Shown in pieces: positions 6,393 to 13,065 of a stretch of DNA of 15,485 bases. This DNA is from Treponema sp. Its GTDB lineage: Bacteria; Spirochaetota; Spirochaetia; Treponematales; Breznakiellaceae. The stretch covers positions 1 to 15,485 of the forward strand of contig JAITES010000126.1 of the NCBI GenBank assembly GCA_031281925.1, in the 5' to 3' direction. The notes beneath the pieces are model-generated. The model was given only the letters and a program-made list of their open reading frames with translations, searched no databases and was not told the origin of the DNA. The stretch's first letter is position 1. Each line of letters starts with the position of its first letter. Made by a program: the position numbers and the translations under genes.

Positions 6393-9272
6393 CTACCTCT
6401 TCCTGTCCGCCAGTTCTTTTTTTAGTGTCCGCATTACAAGTTCCATATCCACAGGCTTTGCAATGTGGCCGTTCATGCCGGACATTATCGCCTTTTCTAT
6501 ATCTTCCCTGAGCGTATTGGCAGTCATGGCAATAATCGGGATGCGTTTTACATCTTCCCTTTCCAGTTTACGGATACGGCGGGTTGCCTCGTAGCCGTCC
6601 ATGTTTGGCATCTGTATATCCATAAAGACAAGATTATAGTAATCCGGAGGAGAATCGGCAATTTTTTTTACCGCTATTACCCCGTCTTCGGCCTCATCAA
6701 TTTTTATGCCGGTTTCCTCCAGGGATTCCCGAAGGATCTCCCGGTTGATTTCCAGATCTTCCACGAGGAGGATCCTTTTTTCCGAAAAATCGGGAGTCTC
6801 AAGAAAATGTTCCCTGGTTTCCGAAATACCGGCCTTTTCAAACGAAAGGACAAAATTAAAAGTAGTTCCGCTGTTAACTTCGCTTTCAACGGTGATGTTG
6901 CCGCCCATCGCATTAACCAGATACTGGCTTATCGCCAGCCCCATGCCTCCGCTTCCCAGCCGATCCGCCAGTCCGGCATCGGAGCTTGAAAGTACTTCTG
7001 CAATACGGGTCAGCTGGGTAGAGTTCATGCCTATGCCGTTGTCCCGTACCCAGAAACCGACCGTCAGCACCGTTTCTGTTTCGCTCCGGCATTCCAGATA
7101 GAGGCCGATTCTTCCGCCCCGGGAAGTAAATTTAACCGCGTTCTCCAGAAGATTGATAAAAACCTGCTTGAGCCGCAGTTTATCTCCCAGCACCGCTGTT
7201 TCCGGTATGCCTTCGGTACTGCATGTAAAATGTATCTCTTTTTCCCTGCAGCGGTGGGCCATCATGTTTTCAACTTCCCGTACCGTTCCCGGCAGGGAGA
7301 AGAGTTCCCAGTGCAGAGTAGGTTTACTGTTATCGGCCTTCGACATATCCAGAATGTCGTTGAGCAGGGCAAGCATGCGCGTGGAGGCGATAACGATCTC
7401 GTCAAGGTAACGGAGCGTCCTTGGGGAAGAGTCGGTGATTCTTTTGGCAATCTGGGTCATGCCCACAATGGCATTGAGGGGAGTACGGATTTCGTGGCTC
7501 ATTCTGGAGAGGAATTCCCCCCTTGCCTTTGCGGTACTTTCAAGCTGCGCTGTCCTTTCCCTCACCTGAATCTCAAGTTTCTTTTTCATGCCGTGGCTGC
7601 GGATAAAGAAGACCAGGATGATTATGCTAAAGAGACAGAGAAAAAAAAGCATCCAGCCGAAGACGCCTGCCTGCCGCCGCGCCCTGCGGCCCTGATGATC
7701 GAAAACCCGGCTCTTCCATTGCTCGCCGACAGCATCAAGGTCTATGCCGCCCAGCGCCTTGTTGATTATGGATCTGAGTATGATTTCATTATGGTTAAGG
7801 CCGAAAGAAACAGTATAGGTACTGTCAAGGATTATATTTGATTTGTAGAGTGAACGTTCAAGAAAATTATTTACCAGCAGGAGTTTATTCCCCGTAGCCA
7901 TGAGCACGTCAATCGCTCCACGATCCAGGGCGTCAAAGGCCCTGTCGTAGTTGTCATAGAACCTTGTTTTATCGTGGGAGGGAAACCATTTCCGGAACAC
8001 GAACGCAGCATCAGTGTCCGTTACGAGTCCTGCCCTGACATGGAAGATATCCGCGGGGAGCAGATGCTCGAGCGAATTTTTTGATATGAGCACATAGTGA
8101 TCGCTCAAATAGGGATCGGTACTGATAAAGGCCTTTTCCCTTTCGGCATTTGTCATGTCAATTTGTTCCTGCCCCTCAAGGCTTGTGCGCAGAACCGCCG
8201 TTCCCTTTTCAAGCAGGGAGAATTGGGTATCCTCATCTTCTTTCCGGCTGTTGATCCTTTCAAAACTCAGCCCGGTTTTCTTTTCTATCTGCCGCAGTAT
8301 CTCTACCGCGATTCCTTCCCATGAGCGGCTCTGATCGTTATAGACCGAAACAGGATAATTTTCGTTTTCCAGAATAACCGGAATGCTTTTTTCTTCCTTA
8401 ACCCTGCGCCCGATAAAGCGCTTCTCTTCCGGTTCCAGGCTTTTTACAAAAACATGACGCTGATACTCCGTGATTCCCTCTCTGTACATTTCCATGAAAA
8501 AAGCGGATGAGCCTGAGGCAAGGCATGCGTTGATTACCCGGACAAAGGGAGCCATCTCCCTGTTTCCGGTGCTGAAGGAAATGGGGCTGAAGATTAAAGG
8601 AGAGAAATATCCGGAAATAATATCGTCATGATCGGCCAGGACAGCTTCCGTTACCGATTCATCAAAAAAAACGTCAATGATCCCTTCACGGAGCAGAGAA
8701 TAAACCTGGGAGTGGTTTGGCACCCCTGCCACTTCGAAGGGTGCTTCCAGGACAGGAATGACCTGGGATGCGGTAACCCCCTTGTCCAGGAAGCCGCAGC
8801 GGAGGGGACGTTCCCTGCGGATCTCCGCCGGGTCCTGAGCGCCTTTCAGCGTAAAGGCAAATATCGGGCGGCGGATCAGTTCATCGCTCATGAAGTAGCG
8901 TTTGGCCCGTTCCTCCGTGGGGGTGAATTCTCCGGAAAAATCAATTTCCCCGGCTGTCATGGCCTCAATAAGACCGTCCCACTCATAGATCGAAAGGACA
9001 AAGGGAATTCCGAAGAAACCGGAAAGCCAGTCGCAGAAATTCCGGCTAAAGCCCCCGCTTTCCCCTTCTTCCGTGTAGAACGTTTCGCTGTTGAGAAGGG
9101 CGCCGTAGTTAAGATACTCCCGTTTGGCAATGATCCGTTCAATAGCTTCAATATCCCGTTTCTCTACCCCCGGCACTTCGCGGAAGTCCGAGTACCGTGG
9201 AGGGACGTTTCCCCCCATCCCGCCGCAGCCGGAAAAAAGGATAAGGGGAAGGAGAAGCAGGAAAAGAGGCAT
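6393..9272 (-). CDS. Hybrid sensor histidine kinase with two solute-binding domains
   Basis: This 959-aa membrane sensor has, in order: a hydrophobic leader with lipobox-like LFSGC (Cys16); two extracytoplasmic SBP_bac_3-like domains (about 50-280 and 290-525, the second with SWEGIAVEILRQIEKKTG at 317-334); a transmembrane helix (537-557); a short linker; HisKA with MSHEIRTPLN (His593); a HATPase with N-box LLENAVKF (Asn711), DNGIGM (744-749) and GSGGMGLA (773-780); and a receiver with Glu838/Asp839, phospho-acceptor Asp885 in FMDIQMP, Thr917 and Lys939. The layout resembles BvgS/EvgS without a C-terminal HPt. The ligand is probably a small solute such as an amino acid. No separate response regulator or HPt is adjacent, so its output partner is elsewhere. 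ATG 9272 abuts the TAA of the AMMECR1 gene in the same frame, so no earlier start is possible. Confidence 0.93.
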   Translation of the reverse strand: MPLFLLLLPLILFSGCGGMGGNVPPRYSDFREVPGVEKRDIEAIERIIAKREYLNYGALLNSETFYTEEGESGGFSRNFCDWLSGFFGIPFVLSIYEWDGLIEAMTAGEIDFSGEFTPTEERAKRYFMSDELIRRPIFAFTLKGAQDPAEIRRERPLRCGFLDKGVTASQVIPVLEAPFEVAGVPNHSQVYSLLREGIIDVFFDESVTEAVLADHDDIISGYFSPLIFSPISFSTGNREMAPFVRVINACLASGSSAFFMEMYREGITEYQRHVFVKSLEPEEKRFIGRRVKEEKSIPVILENENYPVSVYNDQSRSWEGIAVEILRQIEKKTGLSFERINSRKEDEDTQFSLLEKGTAVLRTSLEGQEQIDMTNAEREKAFISTDPYLSDHYVLISKNSLEHLLPADIFHVRAGLVTDTDAAFVFRKWFPSHDKTRFYDNYDRAFDALDRGAIDVLMATGNKLLLVNNFLERSLYKSNIILDSTYTVSFGLNHNEIILRSIINKALGGIDLDAVGEQWKSRVFDHQGRRARRQAGVFGWMLFFLCLFSIIILVFFIRSHGMKKKLEIQVRERTAQLESTAKARGEFLSRMSHEIRTPLNAIVGMTQIAKRITDSSPRTLRYLDEIVIASTRMLALLNDILDMSKADNSKPTLHWELFSLPGTVREVENMMAHRCREKEIHFTCSTEGIPETAVLGDKLRLKQVFINLLENAVKFTSRGGRIGLYLECRSETETVLTVGFWVRDNGIGMNSTQLTRIAEVLSSSDAGLADRLGSGGMGLAISQYLVNAMGGNITVESEVNSGTTFNFVLSFEKAGISETREHFLETPDFSEKRILLVEDLEINREILRESLEETGIKIDEAEDGVIAVKKIADSPPDYYNLVFMDIQMPNMDGYEATRRIRKLEREDVKRIPIIAMTANTLREDIEKAIMSGMNGHIAKPVDMELVMRTLKKELADRKR

Positions 9273-9833
9273 TTACTTTTCTTCTCCAAAGACAATGGCG
9301 GTAAAGGTATAAAGCGACGCATCGGGGGCATCGTAGGAATGAGGGGGGAGCCCTGCCTTGACGCAGATATAATCCAGGTATTCATCGAGATCCCAACCCT
9401 GCTCCACCGGCACCTGAGGGAGGAGCACTCCCGATCTTCCGTGCCTGGAAAGGTAAAGCCCGTGAACTCCCACCTTGACCTCCAGCGGGTTGAAGCATTT
9501 TTCCATGGGGGAAAGCGCGGAAATTTCAAAATGGCAGAGCGGAAATTCGGCGGAATTCAGCGGGGGGAAACGGGGATCCCCAAACGCGGCCTCCAGAGCC
9601 ATGGCTTTTACCGTATCGAGAAGGGGGCCTGCCGCGCTCATCCTGCCGATGCAGCCGCGAAGTTGCGCCTGCTTGTGTATCGTGACAAAGGCCCCGCAGG
9701 GATAAGTAAGGCTGCTCTCTCCGGGCGGGATCTCGCAATGGCCCGGTCTGCGCCCTTCCAGCCGGGCGGCAACACTTTCCCTGGCAGCTGAAAGGAGTAG
9801 TTTTTTTTCTTCGGCGCTAAGGGAAAAATTCAT
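9273..9833 (-). CDS. AMMECR1-domain protein (AmmeMemoRadiSam protein A-like)
   Basis: The 186-aa product covers a whole AMMECR1 domain and little else. The family signature LRGCIG is at 58-63, preceded by PCGAFVTIHK (45-54); GDPRFPPL (85-92), FEISALSP (102-109) and GVLLPQVPVEQGWDLDEYL (135-153) also match. AMMECR1 proteins often occur beside Memo-like and radical SAM proteins, but neither is present here. The biochemical function of the family is not settled. A perfect TATAAT lies only 5 nt upstream of the ATG. The gene leads the unit with the histidine kinase and murE, and its stop TAA touches the kinase ATG in the same frame, with GGAGAAG near its 3' end likely serving the kinase. The family call is firm. 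Confidence 0.92.
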   Translation of the reverse strand: MNFSLSAEEKKLLLSAARESVAARLEGRRPGHCEIPPGESSLTYPCGAFVTIHKQAQLRGCIGRMSAAGPLLDTVKAMALEAAFGDPRFPPLNSAEFPLCHFEISALSPMEKCFNPLEVKVGVHGLYLSRHGRSGVLLPQVPVEQGWDLDEYLDYICVKAGLPPHSYDAPDASLYTFTAIVFGEEK

Positions 9834-9838
9834 ACTTT

Positions 9839-9847
9839 ATTATAGCA
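9839..9847 (-). promoter_or_regulatory. Extended -10 promoter for AMMECR1-kinase-murE
   Basis: Minus-strand TGCTATAAT (9847-9839) is a TGn-extended, perfect -10 box. Only 5 nt separate it from ATG 9833, so transcription would start at or within one base of the start codon. No good -35 is visible, which an extended -10 can tolerate. Confidence 0.55.
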
Positions 9848-9855
9848 TGTAGAGC

Positions 9856-9864
9856 TGATATAGT
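9856..9864 (+). promoter_or_regulatory. Extended -10 promoter for azlCD
   Basis: TGATATAGT is a TGn-extended -10 box with one mismatch. It would start transcription near 9871, about 5 nt before the azlC ATG at 9876. It lies in the same 42-bp divergent gap as the AMMECR1 promoter. Confidence 0.4.
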
Positions 9865-9875
9865 AGAAGCGGAAT

Positions 9876-10721
9876 ATGCAGCGAACGGAAATATCAACGG
9901 AAATTTCATCTGTAAATTTGAAAAAATCACAGACGGAAAGCGGTTCCATTCTCCTGGCCGCCCTTAAATTTTCTTCCCCGGTTTTTTTGGGTTACCAGGC
10001 CATCGGGATTGCCTTCGGACTCCTCCTTGTCGAGGCGGGCTACCCCTTCTGGCTTGCCCCCCTCATGGGGATCTTCATGTACGCCGGGGCAGGGCAGTTT
10101 ATCTCGGTGGGGCTCTTTGCCGCCGGCACAGGCCTGGCCGAGGCCCTGCTGGTCCAGCTCATCGTCAATGCCCGCCATATTGCCTACGGCCTGTCCATGC
10201 TGAAGCGTTTCAGATCCCTGCCCGCCTACCGTTTCTACCTGATCTATGCCCTCACCGATGAGACCTTTGCCCTCCTTTCGAGCCTGGAAGCCCCGGCCGA
10301 AAATGCGAACGCAGCCGAAGGTTCCCCTCCTGAACAGGGGGCGCTGGGGAAAAAACAGGGACGTTTCATGCTTTTAACGGCCCTCCTCGATCAATTCTAC
10401 TGGGTCAGCGGCTCCCTCATCGGCGCCCTTGCCGGAACACTGATCCCCTTCAACTTTGAAGGCATCGCCTTTGCCCTTAGCGCCCTTTTTGTAGTTCTCA
10501 TGATTGAACAGATCCTCAGGGTGAGGAAACCGGGAATTTTTGTCGTTTCCGCGGCTGCCGCGGTACTGGCAGTATTCCTGCTGCCCGGCAGAGCTTCGCT
10601 GCTCGGCGCCATGGCTCTTGCCTTCTGTATGGTTCAGCTGATCAATGCCGTTTCTTCGAAAGGCGCCGTTTCTTCAAAGGGCGGCGTTTCATCAAAAGGG
10701 CAAAGGGGAGGGGAGGAGTGA
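9876..10721 (+). CDS. azlC: AzlC family branched-chain amino acid exporter, large subunit
   Basis: This 281-aa inner-membrane protein matches AzlC (E. coli YgaZ), the large subunit of a two-component exporter of valine and related amino acids. Recognisable stretches are GYQAIGIAFGLLLVEAGYPF, GIFMYAGAGQF, LIVNARHIAYGLSM, YLIYALTDETFALL and LLTALLDQFYWVSGSLIGAL, with several hydrophobic helices throughout. Two parts are unusual: a hydrophilic loop rich in Ala, Glu and Pro after the TDETFALL segment (about residues 140-163), and a charged C-terminal tail made of three VSSKG repeats encoded by an 18-bp tandem repeat. A hydrophilic N-terminal extension of about 25 residues precedes the first helix; a later start is possible but none has a better ribosome-binding site. 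azlD overlaps its stop by 4 bp. Confidence 0.92.
   Translation: MQRTEISTEISSVNLKKSQTESGSILLAALKFSSPVFLGYQAIGIAFGLLLVEAGYPFWLAPLMGIFMYAGAGQFISVGLFAAGTGLAEALLVQLIVNARHIAYGLSMLKRFRSLPAYRFYLIYALTDETFALLSSLEAPAENANAAEGSPPEQGALGKKQGRFMLLTALLDQFYWVSGSLIGALAGTLIPFNFEGIAFALSALFVVLMIEQILRVRKPGIFVVSAAAAVLAVFLLPGRASLLGAMALAFCMVQLINAVSSKGAVSSKGGVSSKGQRGGEE
10647..10700 (+). repeat. Three 18-bp tandem repeats at the 3' end of azlC
   Basis: GCCGTTTCTTCGAAAGGC (10647-10664), GCCGTTTCTTCAAAGGGC (10665-10682) and GGCGTTTCATCAAAAGGG (10683-10700) follow each other without gaps. They encode AVSSKG, AVSSKG and GVSSKG. Because the unit is a multiple of three, copy-number change would alter the tail length without breaking the frame. 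Confidence 0.9.
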
Positions 10722-11065
10722 GCATCAGCACCTCCCAGGCGGTACTCTACAGCGCCCTCATGGGCCTGGCGATCTTCTTCTGCCGTGCGGCGCCCTTTCT
10801 CTTTTTCCGCGGAAAGGGCGGCGGCAAGGCTCGGGAGGCCTTTCTCGTCTTCGTGGAGAAGGTCGTGCCCCCCGCGGCGATGACCGTTCTCGCCTTCAAC
10901 AGCCTTGCCGGTCCGGTAAAGGAAGACGTAAGGCTGGCGATCCCCGTGTTTACCGCGGCGGCCCTCAGCGCGGCCCTCCATCTCTGGAAGCGGAATCCTC
11001 TGCTCAGCATCTTCGGCGCGACAGCGGTCTACATGCTGCTTGTAAGGCTTTTGCCGTTGACATGA
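10718..11065 (+). CDS. azlD: AzlD family branched-chain amino acid exporter, small subunit
   Basis: The 115-aa product is the usual size of AzlD (E. coli YgaH), the small membrane partner of AzlC. It has about four hydrophobic segments, and the family-typical CRAAPFLFF (22-30) and VEKVVPPAAMTVLAFN (46-61). The start is GTG at 10718, overlapping the azlC stop as GTGA and preceded by a strong purine-rich GGGGAGGGGAGGA stretch, so the two are translationally coupled and made in step. Its stop codon lies inside a perfect TTGACA that may serve the downstream gat genes. Confidence 0.92.
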   Translation: MSISTSQAVLYSALMGLAIFFCRAAPFLFFRGKGGGKAREAFLVFVEKVVPPAAMTVLAFNSLAGPVKEDVRLAIPVFTAAALSAALHLWKRNPLLSIFGATAVYMLLVRLLPLT

Positions 11066-11085
11066 AAGCCCCGCTATGACAAGAT
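11057..11085 (+). promoter_or_regulatory. Possible promoter for gatCAB
   Basis: A perfect TTGACA (11057-11062), which includes the last codons of azlD, is followed after 17 bp by CAAGAT (11080-11085), a weak -10. It would give a leader of about 59 nt before gatC. The -10 is poor, so the call is tentative. Confidence 0.25.
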
Positions 11086-11099
11086 CAGCCCATGGCAGA

Positions 11100-11114
11100 G
11101 CCGCCGCAGGCGGC
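11100..11114 (+). other. GC-rich hairpin in azlD-gatC gap
   Basis: GCCGCC (11100-11105) and GGCGGC (11109-11114) form a 6-bp GC-only stem with a GCA loop in the 85-bp gap between azlD and gatC. No T-run follows, so it is not a standard terminator. A similar GCGGCGAT/GCCGCCGC motif occurs in the gatA-gatB gap. Confidence 0.5.
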
Positions 11115-11150
11115 GATATGCTTCCTTAAGCCTCGTACCCGGAGGGATAC

Positions 11151-11474
11151 ATGACCATTGAAGACCTAAAGGTAACTGCAGCCCTGGCCCACCTCAACCT
11201 GAGCGAGGGGGAACTGGCAGCCGCTTTTCCCGCGTTTGAGCAGATGCTCGGCTATTTTGCCGCGATGCAGGCTGCGGACAATGATCCGGATCTTCAGGGT
11301 ACAGGCAGGGAGGATAACATCGGGGGGAAAGCCCAGGTTACATCGGCTTATTTCCGCCCCGATCAGGGTCTTGAGAATGCCGGCGGCATTGATACTGCCG
11401 GTTTGGCCGAAACCATGCTGGACAATGCCGGCGACCGGGACGGCCGCTTTGTGGTGATTCCCAACGTTCTGTAG
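11151..11474 (+). CDS. gatC: Asp-tRNA(Asn)/Glu-tRNA(Gln) amidotransferase subunit C
   Basis: The 107-aa product has the size and opening of GatC: a helix MTIEDLKVTAALAHLNLSEG, an EQMLGYF block (27-33), and a C-terminal extended region ending DGRFVVIPNVL, equivalent to the usual FxVPxVL tail. GatC wraps around GatA and stabilises the GatAB complex. A strong ribosome-binding site, CGGAGGG, sits just upstream of ATG 11151. The stop is 8 bp before the gatA ATG, and gatA, gatB and aspS follow on the same strand, so it leads the amidotransferase cluster. Confidence 0.93.
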   Translation: MTIEDLKVTAALAHLNLSEGELAAAFPAFEQMLGYFAAMQAADNDPDLQGTGREDNIGGKAQVTSAYFRPDQGLENAGGIDTAGLAETMLDNAGDRDGRFVVIPNVL

Positions 11475-11482
11475 AGGTAAGC

Positions 11483-12967
11483 ATGTCCTATAAACTGCCT
11501 TCCGGCTTTGAAGCATATTTTAATGAATGGGAATCGAAGATAGGCGCCTTTATCGAATGGGCGCCGGACAAGGCCGGGGATTCTTCGGGGAAAGGCGGTG
11601 ATGAACTGGCCGGGAAACCCTGTGCGGTAAAAGACAACATTGCCGTAAAAGGTTTTTCCGTAAGCTGCGGTTCAAAACTTCTCCAAAAACTCCGTTCCCC
11701 CTATACCGCCACCGCGGTGAAGAAACTTGAAGATGCAGGGGCCGCGGTACTGGGTAAAACCAATCTTGACGAATTCGGCATGGGATCTTCCACAGACAAT
11801 TCGGGAATAAAGAAGACCAATAATCCCTGGGACACAAGCCGTGTGCCCGGAGGTTCCTCGGGCGGTTCCGCGGCGGCGGTGGCGGCAGGACTCGTGCCCT
11901 TTGCCCTGGGTTCCGATACAGGCGGTTCCGTCCGCCAGCCCGCAGCGTTCTGCGGCTGTATCGGCCTCAAGCCCGGTTACGGGGCCGTTTCCCGCTTCGG
12001 CCTTGTCGCGTACGCGTCGAGTCTTGAATGTATCGGCGTTCTCGCGGATACGGTGAAACGCTGCCGCGCGGTATTCAAAACAATCCGGGGGGCGGACCCC
12101 ATGGATCAGACCAGCCAGGATGCCCCGGCGGCGGCTCCCGCGCTTACAGGAAACGCGGAAACGGTTAAGGGGAAGATCATCGGTGTGCTTTCCCCCGAAG
12201 CCATTGCCAGGGCGGTGGCCGCTGCGGTTCACGGTACAGGGGAAGAAGGCTCAAGCCTGGAGATTGCGGCCCAGGCCGCGGAACTGGAGGCGGAAGTCCG
12301 CAAAGGTTTCGATTCGGCAAAGGAAGGACTCAGGAGCCTCGGCTGCCGCCTTGAGGATGTGGATGTTCCCAGTCTCAAATACGGAGTGCCCGCGTACTAT
12401 ACGATTGCCACTGCCGAGGCCAGCGCCAACCTGGCCCGTTTCGATTCAATCCGTTACGGGAACCGTCCCGGCTATGCGGAGAACCCCGACGATCTTATTG
12501 ACAAGGCCAGGGAAGCGGGTTTTGGGGACGAGGTTAAACTCCGCATCCTCCTGGGAACCTTTGTACTGCGTTCCGGCTTTCAGGACAGGTACTATCTCCG
12601 CTCCCAGCGTATCCGTTCCGCCATCCGCAGGGATTTTGAGTCCCTCCTCGGATCGTCCGCCTATACCGGGCCCGCGCCGCGCTTTGATGCGATTCTCATG
12701 CCCGTGTTTCCCACGAGGGCCTTTGACCGGGGGCCTTCTTCGCTTTCGCCTTTTGCCCAGAAGGCCGCCGACCTCTATACCTGCTGCGCCAATCTGGCCG
12801 GGCTTCCGGCATTGAGCTTCCCCGCCTCGCTTGAGGGGGGCCTTCCTGTGGGTGTGCAGCTTTTGGGCAGGGCTTTTGCCGAAGGGACGCTTCTGGATAT
12901 TGCGGAAGCCTACACCGGAAAATTCCCCATAGGCCGCCCTCCGGGTTTTAGGGCCTTCTGGAATTAG
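11483..12967 (+). CDS. gatA: Asp-tRNA(Asn)/Glu-tRNA(Gln) amidotransferase subunit A
   Basis: GatA is the amidase subunit that releases ammonia from glutamine for the GatB transamidation site. The 494-aa protein carries the amidase-signature triad Lys50 (AVKDN), cis-Ser125 (GGSSGGSAAAV) and nucleophile Ser149 (SDTGGSVRQPA); the spacing equals that of the S. aureus enzyme (Lys79, Ser154, Ser178). GLKPGYGAVSRFGLVAYASS (161-180) and NLAGLPALSFP near the C-terminus also fit. Lys50 is about 29 residues closer to the N-terminus than in S. aureus, so the usual N-terminal helical segment is shortened. An insertion of roughly 30 residues rich in Ala and Glu lies near 230-270, which restores a normal total length. 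AGAGG precedes ATG 11483. It is clearly cotranscribed with gatC. Confidence 0.95.
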   Translation: MSYKLPSGFEAYFNEWESKIGAFIEWAPDKAGDSSGKGGDELAGKPCAVKDNIAVKGFSVSCGSKLLQKLRSPYTATAVKKLEDAGAAVLGKTNLDEFGMGSSTDNSGIKKTNNPWDTSRVPGGSSGGSAAAVAAGLVPFALGSDTGGSVRQPAAFCGCIGLKPGYGAVSRFGLVAYASSLECIGVLADTVKRCRAVFKTIRGADPMDQTSQDAPAAAPALTGNAETVKGKIIGVLSPEAIARAVAAAVHGTGEEGSSLEIAAQAAELEAEVRKGFDSAKEGLRSLGCRLEDVDVPSLKYGVPAYYTIATAEASANLARFDSIRYGNRPGYAENPDDLIDKAREAGFGDEVKLRILLGTFVLRSGFQDRYYLRSQRIRSAIRRDFESLLGSSAYTGPAPRFDAILMPVFPTRAFDRGPSSLSPFAQKAADLYTCCANLAGLPALSFPASLEGGLPVGVQLLGRAFAEGTLLDIAEAYTGKFPIGRPPGFRAFWN

Positions 12968-12976
12968 TAAAGCCCG

Positions 12977-13045
12977 TAAAGCCTTTGCTTTAGAGCCGGA
13001 TTTTATTAACACTTCGTGTTAATTTCGATTATGCGGCGATGCCGC
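12977..13045 (+). other. Structured spacer between gatA and gatB (three hairpins)
   Basis: Three inverted repeats follow one another in the 98-nt gatA-gatB gap. Hairpin 1: TAAAGC/GCTTTA (12977-12982, 12987-12992). Hairpin 2: ATTAACAC/GTGTTAAT (13005-13012, 13016-13023) with a TTC loop. Hairpin 3: GCGGC/GCCGC (13033-13037, 13041-13045) with a GAT loop. Hairpin 2 is followed only by a weak T-rich stretch, so termination is possible but unconvincing. The rest of the cluster is much tighter, which makes this spacer stand out. Confidence 0.6.
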
Positions 13046-13055
13046 CGCTTTTATC

Positions 13056-13060
13056 AGGAG
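13056..13060 (+). promoter_or_regulatory. gatB: Ribosome-binding site fixing the gatB start
   Basis: AGGAG lies 5 nt before GTG 13066. An in-frame ATG at 13039 exists but sits in the loop of a hairpin without a ribosome-binding site, and the resulting extra nine residues are not typical of GatB. Confidence 0.8.
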
Positions 13061-13065
13061 TTTGC

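Noticed and set aside
8628..9791. Long plus-strand open frame (387 codons) opposite the kinase and AMMECR1 genes
   Set aside because: It is antisense to two strongly conserved genes, crosses their boundary and shows no recognisable domain; it is a composition effect.
13039..13065. ATG 13039 as the gatB start
   Set aside because: It is in a hairpin loop without a ribosome-binding site; GTG 13066 has AGGAG at 5 nt and gives the normal GatB N-terminus.
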